A stretch of 64,000 nt of DNA from the NCBI RefSeq assembly GCF_000317225.1, contig NZ_AJLL01000005.1, positions 207,930-271,929 of the forward strand, in the 5' to 3' direction. Made by a program: the position numbers and the translations under genes. Below the pieces are notes generated by a model. The model was not told the origin of the DNA. It was given only the letters and a program-made list of their open reading frames with translations, and did not search any database. The stretch's first letter is position 1. Every line of letters begins with the position of its first letter. Shown in pieces: positions 1 through 10,353 of the stretch. This stretch comes from Fischerella thermalis PCC 7521 (GTDB lineage Bacteria; Cyanobacteriota; Cyanobacteriia; Cyanobacteriales; Nostocaceae).

Positions 1-326
1 TAGTAGGTAGAGGAAAAACTCACCCACTCTACACCGTGTCTCAAGGGACAAACTCACTGCGTAAGTCTGAGTAATGCTAAGCTTTACCCTTCTGTTTTCT
101 CGTGACTTCTGCCAAAATGCCAGATGATGCTCAACTACTCCTGTTAGTCTTACTGCTTTTTGTAGAAGGAATTAATAGGTAAATTAGAGGGTATTTTATG
201 AAGTTTGCAAGTGATGATCGTGGTAGCGGCAGGTAAACATAAGAAAATATATATGCAAAAAAGTCTATAGTTATTTTCTTACTGTTAATTAAAAATAAAA
301 ATACATTTTCATAGACAGATATTTTT
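1..326. other. Noncoding stretch at window start
   Basis: No convincing gene. A 21-codon plus-strand ORF (117-182) encodes a hydrophobic peptide with a run of Leu/Val after an acidic start; it has no clear ribosome binding site and may be chance or the tail of something decayed. The terminator just downstream (327-391) suggests that this strand is transcribed, so the stretch may be the 3' end of an upstream transcript or a small RNA. Confidence 0.3.
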
Positions 327-391
327 AGCTAGTTCTCTTGATCTGGAGTTGTCTGGGTTAGACAGCCTCAACTCATACAACTAGCTTTTTT
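327..391 (+). terminator. Two-tier hairpin followed by a T run, plus strand
   Basis: The outer stem is AGCTAGTT (327-334) with AACTAGCT (379-386). An inner stem is built from GAGTTGTCT and AGACAG..CAACTC. Six T residues follow at 386-391. This is the shape of a Rho-independent terminator for plus-strand transcription entering from the left edge of the window. Confidence 0.6.
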
Positions 392-404
392 GAAGCGATC
401 GCAA

Positions 405-438
405 TAAAAAAGCGCTCACCTTGGGTTAGCGCTTTTTT
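405..438 (-). terminator. Terminator of psbA
   Basis: A perfect 10-bp inverted repeat, AAAAAGCGCT (406-415) and AGCGCTTTTT (428-437), encloses a 12-nt loop. It lies about 45 bases past the psbA stop codon. The A and T flanks make it usable in either direction, but on the minus strand it ends the psbA transcript. Confidence 0.75.
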
Positions 439-482
439 TATTTATTTAGAGACGCAAGGAGCTGCGCCTCAGCTATTAAAGA

Positions 483-1565
483 TTAACCGTTGATCGCAGG
501 AGCAGTCAATGCAACAGGAGCAACATCGCCACTAGCTAAGTCGAGGGGGAAGTTGTGAGCATTACGCTCGTGCATCACTTCCATACCCAAGTTAGCGCGG
601 TTGATGATGTCTGCCCAAGTGTTGATCACGCGACCCTGAGAGTCAATCACTGACTGGTTGAAGTTGAAACCATTCAGGTTGAACGCCATGGTGCTGATTC
701 CCAGGGCGGTGAACCAGATACCTACTACAGGCCAAGCAGCCAAGAAGAAGTGCAAGCTGCGAGAGTTGTTGAAGGAAGCGTATTGGAAGATTAAGCGACC
801 GAAGTAACCGTGGGCTGCAACGATGTTGTAGGTTTCTTCTTCTTGACCGAACTTGTAACCGTAGTTCTGAGATTCGGTTTCGGTTGTTTCGCGAACCAAG
901 GAAGAAGTTACCAAAGAACCGTGCATTGCGCAGAACAAGCTGCCACCGAACACACCTGCTACACCTAGCTGGTGGAAGGGGTGCATCAAGATGTTGTGCT
1001 CTGCTTGGAACACGATCATGAAGTTGAAGGTTCCAGAGATTCCCAAGGGCATTCCATCAGAGAAGGAACCTTGACCCAAGGGGTAAATCAAGAATACTGC
1101 GGTAGCAGATGCCAAAGGAGCAGAATAAGCTACGCAGATCCAAGGACGCATTCCTAAGCGGTAGGACAATTCCCACTGACGGCCCATGTAGCAGAAGCAG
1201 CCAATCAGGAAGTGGAAAATTACCAACTGGTAAGGACCACCGTTGTACAACCACTCATCTAAGGAAGCAGCTTCCCAGATGGGGTAGAAGTGTAAACCAA
1301 TGGCATTAGATGAAGGTACAACAGCACCGGAGATGATGTTGTTTCCGTAGAGTAAGGAACCTGCTACTGGTTCACGGATACCATCGATGTCTACGGGGGG
1401 TGCGGCGATGAAGGCGATGATGAAGCAGGTGGTTGCAGCCAACAGTGTTGGAATCATCAATACGCCGAACCAACCGATGTATAGGCGGTTTTCGGTGCTT
1501 GTGACCCAATCGCAGAACCGTTCCCATACGTTGCCGCTTGCGCGTCTTTGTAAGGTTGTAGTCAT
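483..1565 (-). CDS. psbA: Photosystem II D1 protein (Gln130 form)
   Basis: D1 reaction-centre subunit of photosystem II, a five-helix thylakoid membrane protein that binds P680 chlorophylls, pheophytin, QB and the Mn4CaO5 cluster. At 360 residues it has standard length. Expected ligands are in register: Tyr161 (YZ), Asp170, Glu189, His190, His198, His215, Ser264, His332, Glu333, Asp342 and Ala344, after which CtpA removes the 16-residue tail. Residue 130 is Gln, the form usually linked to standard or low light; high-light forms carry Glu. The gene is monocistronic: a hairpin terminator lies below it and a 320-bp AT-rich leader above. Cyanobacteria usually carry several psbA copies; only this one is in the window. 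Confidence 0.98.
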   Translation of the reverse strand: MTTTLQRRASGNVWERFCDWVTSTENRLYIGWFGVLMIPTLLAATTCFIIAFIAAPPVDIDGIREPVAGSLLYGNNIISGAVVPSSNAIGLHFYPIWEAASLDEWLYNGGPYQLVIFHFLIGCFCYMGRQWELSYRLGMRPWICVAYSAPLASATAVFLIYPLGQGSFSDGMPLGISGTFNFMIVFQAEHNILMHPFHQLGVAGVFGGSLFCAMHGSLVTSSLVRETTETESQNYGYKFGQEEETYNIVAAHGYFGRLIFQYASFNNSRSLHFFLAAWPVVGIWFTALGISTMAFNLNGFNFNQSVIDSQGRVINTWADIINRANLGMEVMHERNAHNFPLDLASGDVAPVALTAPAING

Positions 1566-1607
1566 TGCTCTTATGAGTGCGATGAATGAATTTTTGGAGA
1601 ATGTATT

Positions 1608-1630
1608 CAGGCAAACATTTAAGTTGCCTG
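1608..1630 (-). promoter_or_regulatory. Stem-loop in the psbA 5' leader
   Basis: A perfect 7-bp stem, CAGGCAA (1608-1614) with TTGCCTG (1624-1630), closes a 9-nt loop 43-65 nt upstream of the psbA start codon. psbA leaders are known sites of mRNA stability and translation control, so a regulatory role is plausible but inferred. The remaining upstream sequence (1631-1886) is very AT-rich, with no confident -35/-10 pair visible. Confidence 0.45.
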
Positions 1631-1886
1631 TATTAATAAACTTTACACAAAAATTTATTTATTACAAGCGGTTATCCACTCATTTTTTGTTAATTTTTTT
1701 ATCTTAATATTGCTTAATATATTGTATTTTAAATTAATTAAAATTTGTAAATACTTAGTTCAATAAATCACTGTTATTCAATTTATTCAAAAATTAATAA
1801 TTAACTCAAAAGATAGAATAATACCTGCTTTGTTTAGTTCTATACTTTTTCCCTCCTACACCCTTTTTCCCAAGAACTCAAAACCT

Positions 1887-3386
1887 TTAAAAATCAAAGT
1901 AAATATATGGCAAACTACCTTCTGGAGCTAGTATCCAGACAGCGTAGAAGCAGGGAAGTACGAACAAGAGTTTGACAGGCCAGTTGAACTGTAACTTTAA
2001 TTGACGATGGAAAAAATAAGCTAAAGTCATACAGGTAGCAATTACGCCTAAGAGTATTGCTAATTGATATTGACTAATATTGAGTGCTTCCACATAAACT
2101 TTTTGAGCAAATTGAGCATCAGCAGGATAACCCCAAAGGTGTTTAAATACTGAAGAAGAATCTTGGAGATTTGGTAGACGAAACCAAATCCAAGAGATGA
2201 AAACCATTAGTTGTGTAAATAACCAAGCTACCAGTTTACCGAAGGGATTGTGCCAAAAATGTTCTAACTCCTCAAAGCGATCGCTAAGAGCATTAGTTAA
2301 TCTGTGGATAACTAATGCTAGACCGTGAAACGCACCCCAAATTACAAAACCTAATGCTGCACCATGCCAAATACCCGCAATTACCATCACAATCATTAAA
2401 TTGAAGCAGGTGCGAATTAAACCCTGACGAGACCCTCCCAAAGGAAAATAAATGTAATTACGCAACCAATCTCCTAGTGTTATGTGCCAGCGTCGCCAAA
2501 AATCAGCAATACTGGTACTGAAATAAGGAAAGTCAAAATTTTCTGGTAGAACTAAACCGAAAAGTAAAGCAGTGCCACGGGCAATATCTACATAACCACT
2601 AAAATCTAAATACAACTGAAAACCATAGGCAAATATTGCCAACCATAAATCAGTACTACCCGCCCGTTGCAAATTGCCGAAACACAAATCAACATAAATT
2701 CCCAAGTGATCAGCTAGAATACCTTTTTTGACAGTTCCTTGGGCAATTAACCAAATACCTTCCGCAAAAAGATTGGGAGTAGGAAAGCGCAAGTGATTGA
2801 ATTGATGAGTGAGGTTGTGGAAGCGAGTAATGGGGCCAGAAATCAATTTAGCAAAGAATAATTTGTATGATGCAAATTGAATAAATTGATTACTAGCAGG
2901 TGCGCCACGGTAGACATCGACTAAATAGGAAATACACTCAAATGTAAAAAATGAAATTCCTAGAGGCGCAATTAATTTAAAAGAATCAAATACTGAACTT
3001 ATAGAAGTATGATAGGTAAAGTTATATAAAGGTGGTATATATTTAAAACCCAAAAGTAGCAACACATTTATGCTGACACCCAACCATAATAGTTTTAAAC
3101 GCTGACTATTCCAATCGGCTTGAGATAACTGCGATTCTTCATCAAAAGATCGCAGTTCTAAAGAATTTTGATTTGGTGAATTATGTTTACCTAGAGCTAT
3201 TCCTATGCGGAAATTACAATAAGTTAGTGCTAGTAAAAGCGGGATATAATAAATTTGCAAAGATGCGTAAAAGCCAATACTAGCAATCAATAGCGTCCAC
3301 ATTCGTAGTTTTTGTTGCGCTATTAACCAGTAAATCAAAAGCACACTCAATAAAAATATTCCGTATAAAATTGATATGAAGTTCAT
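1887..3386 (-). CDS. MBOAT-family O-acyltransferase (AlgI-like)
   Basis: Multipass membrane protein of about 499 residues, likely transferring acetyl or other acyl groups to an exported polysaccharide. AlgI-type features are visible: SGYVDIARG, the block LRNYIYFPLGG, and IWHGAALGF followed by WGAFHG, which supplies the conserved MBOAT histidine. Many hydrophobic helices are spread along the length. The frame is open 17 codons further upstream, but that stretch reads through a TTGGTAATT-type intergenic repeat, so the Met at 3386 is the likelier start. It lies 83 bp downstream of the SGNH-type gene on the same strand, matching AlgI/AlgJ-like pairs in which a membrane acyltransferase works with an SGNH partner. 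The acceptor polymer is unknown. Confidence 0.85.
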   Translation of the reverse strand: MNFISILYGIFLLSVLLIYWLIAQQKLRMWTLLIASIGFYASLQIYYIPLLLALTYCNFRIGIALGKHNSPNQNSLELRSFDEESQLSQADWNSQRLKLLWLGVSINVLLLLGFKYIPPLYNFTYHTSISSVFDSFKLIAPLGISFFTFECISYLVDVYRGAPASNQFIQFASYKLFFAKLISGPITRFHNLTHQFNHLRFPTPNLFAEGIWLIAQGTVKKGILADHLGIYVDLCFGNLQRAGSTDLWLAIFAYGFQLYLDFSGYVDIARGTALLFGLVLPENFDFPYFSTSIADFWRRWHITLGDWLRNYIYFPLGGSRQGLIRTCFNLMIVMVIAGIWHGAALGFVIWGAFHGLALVIHRLTNALSDRFEELEHFWHNPFGKLVAWLFTQLMVFISWIWFRLPNLQDSSSVFKHLWGYPADAQFAQKVYVEALNISQYQLAILLGVIATCMTLAYFFHRQLKLQFNWPVKLLFVLPCFYAVWILAPEGSLPYIYFDF

Positions 3387-3469
3387 GCAAATAGTCAATT
3401 GGTAATGGGTAACTGGTAATTGGTTATGATTTACCACTAACTACTATTCACTAGCCAATATCCAATAAC

Positions 3470-6427
3470 CTATTTGGTCGGCCAAGGAATCATTGGATCA
3501 ATAGCAAGTTTTTTGGAAACTTTTTCTGCACCATAAAGATTTAGATGGCTGGGGTCAGAAAAGTTTTCGTTGGCTTGGGGCCAAATTAAGCTCAAATCCC
3601 GATAGATTAAATTGGAATTTTCAGCTAAGCGTAACATATATTGCTGAAAATCTTGTTCGTATTTTTTTCGTACTGCATCAAGATATTCTGCACTCAAGGG
3701 CATATTCACAAATACTATAGTAATTTTTGTGGATGCACAAAATTGCAATACTGCTTGGAGAGCAGCGTCTTGCTCACCCCCTAATTGGAAAGATTTATAG
3801 TCATTGTCATAGCTACCATTAACCTTGGGGTGTTTTTGATAGTATGTAGCTGGATTAAAACGGATAGGTATTGCTAAAAATCCGTCAAAATCAACTGCTT
3901 GTTCAAAAACATCCTGTTCTGGGTCTGCTGATGTAATTTTTTGATTAACTGCTGATTTACCTCTGAGTAAAGGTAAAGACTTCAGTGTTTTGTTGAGTAA
4001 ACTCTTAAGTTGATTTCGTTGATTATAGGTAGTAGAAATAGTTGCGAGAGCTTGGTTTAACCTTGCATCTAATGCTTGAGAATTATTATCTGTATGAGTT
4101 GTGTTTTTAAAGCTTTGCTCCCGTTTTATCGATGCTGAGGTGGTGTTTGAATTCTGAGAATTTTCGTTGGCTGGTGCTTTTTGTAATACTTGTTGATAAC
4201 CAGGAGATGCTGCGATCGCTTTAAAGGTGACATCCTCTCTACCATTGTTAAAAGCACGCGCACCATCAGCCCAAATAATCAATTTTGGTAGTTCTGATGG
4301 TTGTAGCACTCGACGCAGGATAAAATCGACAACTTGTGCTGTCGCTCCATTAATCCCAAAATTAAACACATCGATATCTGAGTAACCCTGAGTTGCCAAA
4401 GCTTGAGAAAGTGTGGTGGGATCTATTCCTCTCAAAGCGCGAGAAGAACCAATAATTAATACATCTGGTGGTTTACCGTTTTTCGCAAGACGTTGTTTGT
4501 AGAGTGCTAGTTGCTCATCTAATTGACGAGCGTTGAAACTTGGCATTGGCGATCGCGCTGCCAATAAAATAGCAGTTGCAGTTGCTTTTCCCCTAGTGAT
4601 GGATTCTTCTTTTTGGGTGAATCCAGAAGCATTAAACACCTGATTTTTAGATGCAGGCGATGTATTGGTAAAAAAAACAGTTCTTTCCAACCTTTGATTT
4701 TGTTCTTCAGCTGAAGATAATTGAGGTCGGGTACTAGCAATCTTTGGTGTTTCTGGGATGGAGTGAGAAGTTATATAGCCCAAAATCCAGTCTGATTGCA
4801 GAGTCAGCAAAAACCCCAACAAGCCCCAAACTAAAGCCACCCGCCAGCCATTTTCTTCTACCTGTTGTTCTTGTGACTGTTCCTTTTCAGCAAACAGCTG
4901 CGTTGCTAAAAGCCATCTTCTGATTCTTGCACCCCAGTCCTGAGCCACTTCTACAAAAATACTCTGTACATCTTGGCTGGTTAAATCGGGACGTAGTACA
5001 GGCTCGTTAGCTTCAGGTGTTAAAAGTTCACCAACATAAGCAGCAGTGGCGGCAAATTCAGGAGTCGGTTCTGGTACTAGACGTTGACGATTGATAAAAT
5101 CGACCCCGTAGTGCCAAAAAGGTTCCTTGTTACCCGCACGGCGACCATAGACTCGTACGCCTGCAATTCCTACTATTTTTAACTGTCTGACAAACTGAGT
5201 AACTTTACTTGCTACCTGTTTGCGTGAAGGACACACAAGTGCTTCGCACATGATGTGTAATAGATCGCCTTTACGTAACAAGAGGACGCGAGTTCCACCT
5301 GTTTTGAGGCGAGTATCTATGTCGGGGTTGAGCAAGCGCTCAAGTAAGAAAATGATAGCAGGTTCATCTCCAGCTGAGGATAATTCTAACGCTGATACTG
5401 CTAAATCTGGGTGTTCTGTTGCAGGTAATGATTGCCAATCAATCCAAGCGGGTTCGTGATCGATTGTTTGGTGTCCGTAAACTGTGGCGGCGAGAATACC
5501 TTGGGGAGCAAGGGCTTGAAGTTGGGGCATAATTGCCTGTAAGCACTGAGTTTTATCGGGAATTTGCTCAGTTGCCTTGGGGTCAGCAGCACTGCAAAAT
5601 ATATGTAGTGTAGATTCTTTGAGAGTTGCTGTGACTTTGATTGCCAGATCAGACAGTCTTTCATTTAAAATCCTGGCGATCGCTTGTAAATCTCCCCAAC
5701 GCGCCCATTCTTTCAGCATGATTTCTGGAGGCGTCAGATCCACTCTTAGCATCCAGTCAAAATCTGTTTCGCCATCCACTTGTGTGGCGATCACTGCATC
5801 TTGATAACCAGAAAGCTTGAGACTGCGTAACTTCTGAGCTACTGGTTCTGCAATTAATGAAGGATCGGGAGTATAGCTAGACTGACAGTAAATCAACAAG
5901 CGATTTTGATTGCTGGGATTTTCGAGAGTCGGTTGTTGCTTTTTGGCTTTGACTTCCACCCCTATCCCAAAGGTACTAAGACTTTCACTCAAATAGCGAG
6001 CGATCGCATTTGGATCGCCTTTACGTGCCAAACTTTCATTAGAAAGAATTAGCGCCCCACCCGTGCGACTGGATTTTTCCGCATCTGCGATCAAGGCTTG
6101 CTCCACCTGTTGTAGGTGCAAATCCAACTGGTTTAAGAAAACCTGATGACACCACTGCGGGCGATTTTCCCCCTTTTTCCGACCGTAGACGAAAACTTGG
6201 TAGATTGAAGGTTGTTCATTTTTGGTCAGAGCGTCCAAGTCAGTGTGCTGTAGCGCGTGCAGCAAATCCACAAGAGTACGCCAACGTTGGGGACACTCTG
6301 GACTTTCGCAAAGAATGTGCAGATCATTTCCCCGCAATCGGACTTTCACACCTAAAGAGCTGATTCCTGTTGCTTGGCTTACCCATTGTATTAAGGACTT
6401 TTGACTAACTGGTAATGCTATTTTCAT
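3470..6427 (-). CDS. Repeat-bearing SGNH hydrolase-like protein (DUF1574 type)
   Basis: About 985 residues. The N-terminal half has four imperfect copies of a roughly 100-residue unit (about 5-100, 140-240, 245-350, 360-470), several carrying LHI(M/L/F)C and VYGR or a variant. A single membrane helix follows near 528-548. The C-terminal domain has SGNH/DUF1574 features: GSSRALRG (about 657), FGINGAT, and a final DPSHLNLYG (about 955) supplying the Asp-x-x-His pair. Upstream codons as far as 6505 read through a GGGGAGT repeat, so Met at 6427 is preferred. It precedes the MBOAT gene and probably works with it in O-acylating an extracellular polymer. The role of the repeats is unknown. Confidence 0.75.
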   Translation of the reverse strand: MKIALPVSQKSLIQWVSQATGISSLGVKVRLRGNDLHILCESPECPQRWRTLVDLLHALQHTDLDALTKNEQPSIYQVFVYGRKKGENRPQWCHQVFLNQLDLHLQQVEQALIADAEKSSRTGGALILSNESLARKGDPNAIARYLSESLSTFGIGVEVKAKKQQPTLENPSNQNRLLIYCQSSYTPDPSLIAEPVAQKLRSLKLSGYQDAVIATQVDGETDFDWMLRVDLTPPEIMLKEWARWGDLQAIARILNERLSDLAIKVTATLKESTLHIFCSAADPKATEQIPDKTQCLQAIMPQLQALAPQGILAATVYGHQTIDHEPAWIDWQSLPATEHPDLAVSALELSSAGDEPAIIFLLERLLNPDIDTRLKTGGTRVLLLRKGDLLHIMCEALVCPSRKQVASKVTQFVRQLKIVGIAGVRVYGRRAGNKEPFWHYGVDFINRQRLVPEPTPEFAATAAYVGELLTPEANEPVLRPDLTSQDVQSIFVEVAQDWGARIRRWLLATQLFAEKEQSQEQQVEENGWRVALVWGLLGFLLTLQSDWILGYITSHSIPETPKIASTRPQLSSAEEQNQRLERTVFFTNTSPASKNQVFNASGFTQKEESITRGKATATAILLAARSPMPSFNARQLDEQLALYKQRLAKNGKPPDVLIIGSSRALRGIDPTTLSQALATQGYSDIDVFNFGINGATAQVVDFILRRVLQPSELPKLIIWADGARAFNNGREDVTFKAIAASPGYQQVLQKAPANENSQNSNTTSASIKREQSFKNTTHTDNNSQALDARLNQALATISTTYNQRNQLKSLLNKTLKSLPLLRGKSAVNQKITSADPEQDVFEQAVDFDGFLAIPIRFNPATYYQKHPKVNGSYDNDYKSFQLGGEQDAALQAVLQFCASTKITIVFVNMPLSAEYLDAVRKKYEQDFQQYMLRLAENSNLIYRDLSLIWPQANENFSDPSHLNLYGAEKVSKKLAIDPMIPWPTK

Positions 6428-6429
6428 GG

Positions 6430-6525
6430 AAAGGTGAGATTGGGGATTGGGAATTGGAACTGGGGAGTAGGAATTGGGGAGTGGGGAGTGGGGAGTAGGG
6501 AGCAAGGATCAGGGAGCAGGGGTTT
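6430..6525. repeat. G-rich degenerate short repeat tract
   Basis: Degenerate units of the type GGGGAGT/GGGGATTGGG run for about 95 bp directly above the SGNH gene start. They produce a false N-terminal extension of that reading frame. The same family recurs near 11110-11140 and 49020-49100 and, in frame, inside recO, ppc and the GH133 gene. The rest of 6526-6775 shows no gene. Confidence 0.7.
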
Positions 6526-6775
6526 AATGTTTTATTTATCCTTTCCCTTCCCTTGTCTTCCTTGTCCCTTATTCCGATCCCCAATCCCCTATCCCCGTTC
6601 CCCTAATCACTTGTAAACTAGAACCGTAGAATTATCCACCATGAATTTTTTAACGCTTTTGTTAACTTGTTAATTTACACTCATCAGTAAAAATAATTAT
6701 TTAAGCTCGCTAAATCTGAGCTTTGTTTAATTTTGCTGTCTTTGATCGATTTCCTCCAGTTCACGAGAATTACTT

Positions 6776-7006
6776 ATGCAAGCTGCTAATTCCAAATCTT
6801 CAGCTAACTCAGGACTTAATTTGGGTTTATTTACCATTCCCCAATCTTTCCTTTTGCAAATGGGTACAGCATCGGTGATCATCTTGCTGTTAGCAGAGAA
6901 AGCCACCGGAGAAACACTACAAGCTCTTGGGGAAGCCAGCGAAGAATTATTTCGTGGCGATCGCCTTCCCATCCTTGAGTTTCCAGAACAGAATCCAGAA
7001 AATTAG
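6776..7006 (+). CDS. Small conserved-looking hypothetical protein
   Basis: 76 residues. A polar start leads to a hydrophobic, possibly membrane-associated stretch (about 20-40, including QMGTASVIILLLAEKA), then an acidic amphipathic tail (LGEASEELFRGDRL). It lies 110 bp upstream of ppc on the same strand and may share its promoter region. I do not recognise the family. Reading frame and composition look like a real small cyanobacterial protein, but no function can be given. Confidence 0.5.
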   Translation: MQAANSKSSANSGLNLGLFTIPQSFLLQMGTASVIILLLAEKATGETLQALGEASEELFRGDRLPILEFPEQNPEN

Positions 7007-7115
7007 CGTCAAATATTATACTATTTTTTCTCAAAATTATTGTGGCAAATTCCATGACGGTCAAGAGCAAAACCTGAAATCATAAAAAGTAATAGGCTTT
7101 ACTAGAACAAAAAAT

Positions 7116-10100
7116 ATGAGTTCTCTTTTATACTTTTTCGCTCAGGAAGTGAACATCTACCCCGCCTCAGATTTATTTTTGCGCCATCGACTACAAATAG
7201 TAGAAGAATTGTGGGAGTCCGTGCTGCGGCAAGAATGCGGTCAAAAAATGGTCGATCTTTTACGGCAGTTACGTGATTTATGCTCACCAGAAGGACAAGC
7301 GACTCTTGACCAAGCTTCCTCCGTATTTAAATTAATAGAGCAATTAAATATCAACGAAGCTATTCGTGCGGCTCGTGCTTTTGCATTGTACTTCCAGCTG
7401 ATCAACATCATCGAGCAGGACTACGAACAACGGCAGCAAATGACTCGCTATGAGGCGTCAGGTGAACCAGGAACCCAGGAAATAGCAAACACATCCTCGA
7501 CAAATTCTGAAGCCAGCAGCGGATTAGGGGCAGAATTGCTCAGCAAAAGTTGGCAAGCCAATCCCCATCGCAAACGCCAAGACACTTTCGCAGCCCTATT
7601 TCCCCAGTTATACCAGCTAAATGTACCACCCCAGCAAATTCAACGCCTTATTTCCCAATTGGATGTGCAATTAGTCTTCACTGCTCATCCCACAGAAATT
7701 GTTCGTCATACCATCCGCGATAAACAGCGACGAGTAGTAAAACTACTGCAACAACTTGATGTTGCAGAAAAACGTGTAGAAAATCCTGATTATGCTTGGG
7801 AAGTGGCAGAACTACGGGAACAATTAATCCAAGAAATTCGCCTCTGGTGGCGTACCGATGAATTGCACCAGTTCAAACCTTCTGTACTTGATGAAGTAGA
7901 CTATGCTCTGCATTACTTCCAAGAAGTGTTATTTGATGCTATCCCCCAACTTTACAAACGCTTCAAATATGCTTTAGCTAATACTTTTCCCTGGTTAGAA
8001 CCACCAAGTAAGAACTTTTGTAAGTTTGGCTCTTGGGTAGGTGCAGACAGGGATGGAAACCCATCAGTCACCCCAGAAATCACCTGGCAGACTGCCTGTT
8101 ATCAGCGCAAAATAGTTTTAGAAAGATACATTCAGTCAGTGAAGCGGCTAATTAATTTGTTGAGTGTGTCGCTGCATTGGAGTGATGTCTTACCAGACTT
8201 ACTAGAATCATTAGAAATAGACCAGTCCCAGTTGAGTGAAGTCTACGACGAATTAGCTTTACGTTATCGTCAAGAACCCTATCGGCTCAAAATGTCCTAT
8301 GTGCTGAAGCGACTGGAAAATACACGCGATCGCAACTTGGCTTTATACAATCGCGAAACACCAAAAACTGAAGTTCCTATTTATCGCTCTGGAGAAGAAT
8401 TTTTAGCTGAACTACGGTTAATTGAACGTAACTTAGCAGAAACAGGATTAAATTGCCAGGAACTGGAAAATCTGATCTGCCAAGTCGAAATTTTTGGCTT
8501 TAATTTGACTTGTTTAGATATCCGACAAGAATCAAGCCGTCACTCGGATGCTTTAAATGAGATTTTGGAATACTTTGGAATTTTAAAGTGTTCCTACAAT
8601 GAACTAACAGAAGCAGAAAAAGTTGCTTGGTTAGTAGGAGAATTGCAAACTCGCCGCCCGTTAATTCCCGCCGAACTACCTTTTTCACCAAAAACCAATG
8701 ATATTATCGAAACTATGCGGGTAGTGCGATCGCTACAACGAGAATTTGGTAATAATATTTGCAAAACTTACATTATCAGTATGTGTCGCCAAGTCAGCGA
8801 CGTACTAGAAGTATTGCTATTTGCTAAAGAAGCAGGACTTTACGATCCTGGTACAGCAGTAGGTACGATCCAAGTAGTTCCCCTATTTGAAACAGTGGAA
8901 GACTTGCAACGCTCTAAGAGTGTGATGCAACAGCTGTTTGAATTGCCTTTGTATCGCGCCTTGTTGGCTGGAGGCTACGCTGCAATTCAAGGAGACAGAC
9001 AGGGGACTGGCGATAGGGAAAATGTCTCCCCTCCTCCAACTTCCTCCACCTCTTTTTCTTATCCCCTGACTCCCAACCTCCAAGAAGTTATGTTGGGGTA
9101 CTCTGACAGTAATAAAGACTCTGGCTTTTTAAGCAGCAACTGGGAGATTCACAAAGCTCAAAAAACTTTACAGCGAATAGCTGAAGAACATGGGGTGACT
9201 TTGCGGATTTTCCACGGGCGTGGCGGTTCTGTTGGACGTGGTGGTGGCCCGGCTTATGAGGCAATTTTGGCACAGCCTGGTCACAGTATCAATGGGCGCA
9301 TCAAAATTACTGAACAAGGGGAAGTCTTAGCTTCTAAGTATTCCTTGCGTGATTTAGCACTGTACCATTTGGAAACAATGACTACAGCTGTCATTCAAGC
9401 CAGCTTATTGAAAACAGGGTTTGATGATATTGAACCTTGGAATGAAATCATGGAAGAATTAGCAGTGCGATCGCGTACTCATTATCGTTCCCTGATCTAC
9501 GAACAACCAGATTTTATCGACTTCTTCCACCAAGTTACACCGATTGAGGAAATTAGCCTCTTACAAATTAGTTCTCGTCCAGCCCGTCGTCCTTCTGGTA
9601 AAAAAGATTTAAGCAGTTTGCGAGCGATTCCTTGGGTATTTAGCTGGACACAAACACGGTTCTTGCTCCCTTCTTGGTACGGTGTTGGCACAGCTTTGCA
9701 AGAGTTTTTAAATGAAGAACCAGAAGAAAATTTGCAATTACTGCGCTATTTCTATATGAAATGGCCCTTCTTCAAGATGGTAATTTCCAAAGCAGAAATG
9801 ACTTTGGCAAAAGTAGACTTGCAAATGGCGCGGCGCTATGTTGAAGAGTTGTCTAATCCTGAGGATAAACCCCGTTTTGAGAAACTATTTGCACAAATCG
9901 CCAGCGAATACTATCTCACACGGGAATTAGTACTCAAAATTACTGAACACCAACGGCTTTTAGATGGCGATCCTGTCTTGCAGCGATCAGTACAGTTACG
10001 CAATGGTACAATTGTACCCTTGGGCTTTATTCAGGTTTCCCTGCTGAAGCGCCTACGCCAGTCGAAGAATATAGCCACATCTGGAGTGATTCACTCACGA

Positions 10101-10178
10101 TATAGTAAAGGCGAACTGCTGCGCGGCGCACTGTTAACAATTAATGGTATTGCTGCTGGTATGAGAAATACGGGTTGA
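7116..10178 (+). CDS. ppc: Phosphoenolpyruvate carboxylase
   Basis: Cytosolic enzyme converting PEP and bicarbonate to oxaloacetate and phosphate, feeding the partial TCA cycle and amino-acid synthesis. The 1020-residue protein has the catalytic-His block [11 protein letters not shown] (about 189), the block [13 protein letters not shown] (about 658), and the glycine-rich [14 protein letters not shown] (about 699). The C-terminus MRNTG fits the usual ending in Asn-Thr-Gly. Residues about 625-655 ([10 protein letters not shown]...PPPTSS) are low-complexity, absent from typical PEPC, and coded by a purine/pyrimidine-asymmetric repeat-like stretch. They sit in a probable loop just before the catalytic block, so the enzyme may tolerate them. 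Confidence 0.97.
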   Translation: MSSLLYFFAQEVNIYPASDLFLRHRLQIVEELWESVLRQECGQKMVDLLRQLRDLCSPEGQATLDQASSVFKLIEQLNINEAIRAARAFALYFQLINIIEQDYEQRQQMTRYEASGEPGTQEIANTSSTNSEASSGLGAELLSKSWQANPHRKRQDTFAALFPQLYQLNVPPQQIQRLISQLDVQLVFTAHPTEIVRHTIRDKQRRVVKLLQQLDVAEKRVENPDYAWEVAELREQLIQEIRLWWRTDELHQFKPSVLDEVDYALHYFQEVLFDAIPQLYKRFKYALANTFPWLEPPSKNFCKFGSWVGADRDGNPSVTPEITWQTACYQRKIVLERYIQSVKRLINLLSVSLHWSDVLPDLLESLEIDQSQLSEVYDELALRYRQEPYRLKMSYVLKRLENTRDRNLALYNRETPKTEVPIYRSGEEFLAELRLIERNLAETGLNCQELENLICQVEIFGFNLTCLDIRQESSRHSDALNEILEYFGILKCSYNELTEAEKVAWLVGELQTRRPLIPAELPFSPKTNDIIETMRVVRSLQREFGNNICKTYIISMCRQVSDVLEVLLFAKEAGLYDPGTAVGTIQVVPLFETVEDLQRSKSVMQQLFELPLYRALLAGGYAAIQGDRQGTGDRENVSPPPTSSTSFSYPLTPNLQEVMLGYSDSNKDSGFLSSNWEIHKAQKTLQRIAEEHGVTLRIFHGRGGSVGRGGGPAYEAILAQPGHSINGRIKITEQGEVLASKYSLRDLALYHLETMTTAVIQASLLKTGFDDIEPWNEIMEELAVRSRTHYRSLIYEQPDFIDFFHQVTPIEEISLLQISSRPARRPSGKKDLSSLRAIPWVFSWTQTRFLLPSWYGVGTALQEFLNEEPEENLQLLRYFYMKWPFFKMVISKAEMTLAKVDLQMARRYVEELSNPEDKPRFEKLFAQIASEYYLTRELVLKITEHQRLLDGDPVLQRSVQLRNGTIVPLGFIQVSLLKRLRQSKNIATSGVIHSRYSKGELLRGALLTINGIAAGMRNTG

Positions 10179-10353
10179 TGTGTTAGTTAGTGGTTGGTGG
10201 TTGCTAGTTGCTGGTTGGTGGTTAATAAACAACTACTAATTACTTTACGGGCGCAAAGCTTTGCTAATTAAGTACAGCTTTGCGTAAAGTTGTAGCGCTC
10301 TTAAACACAAAGGAATGCAGAGTGAGTGCAAAGGGATGCAGAGTCTTTCTATA
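10179..10353. other. Repeat-rich intergenic region
   Basis: No gene seen. It holds GGTTGGTGGTTGCTAGTTG-type repeats directly after the ppc stop and a partial inverted pair around GCAAAGCTTTGC (10254-10285). The MITE-like element at 10354 follows it. Confidence 0.5.

Noticed and set aside
972..1309. Plus-strand and minus-strand ORFs of 60-66 codons inside psbA
   Set aside because: They overlap a complete, highly conserved psbA frame and have no protein character of their own.
1387..1707. 106-codon plus-strand ORF across the psbA start and leader
   Set aside because: Its first third is antisense to psbA and the rest is AT-rich leader sequence; no domain or ribosome site.
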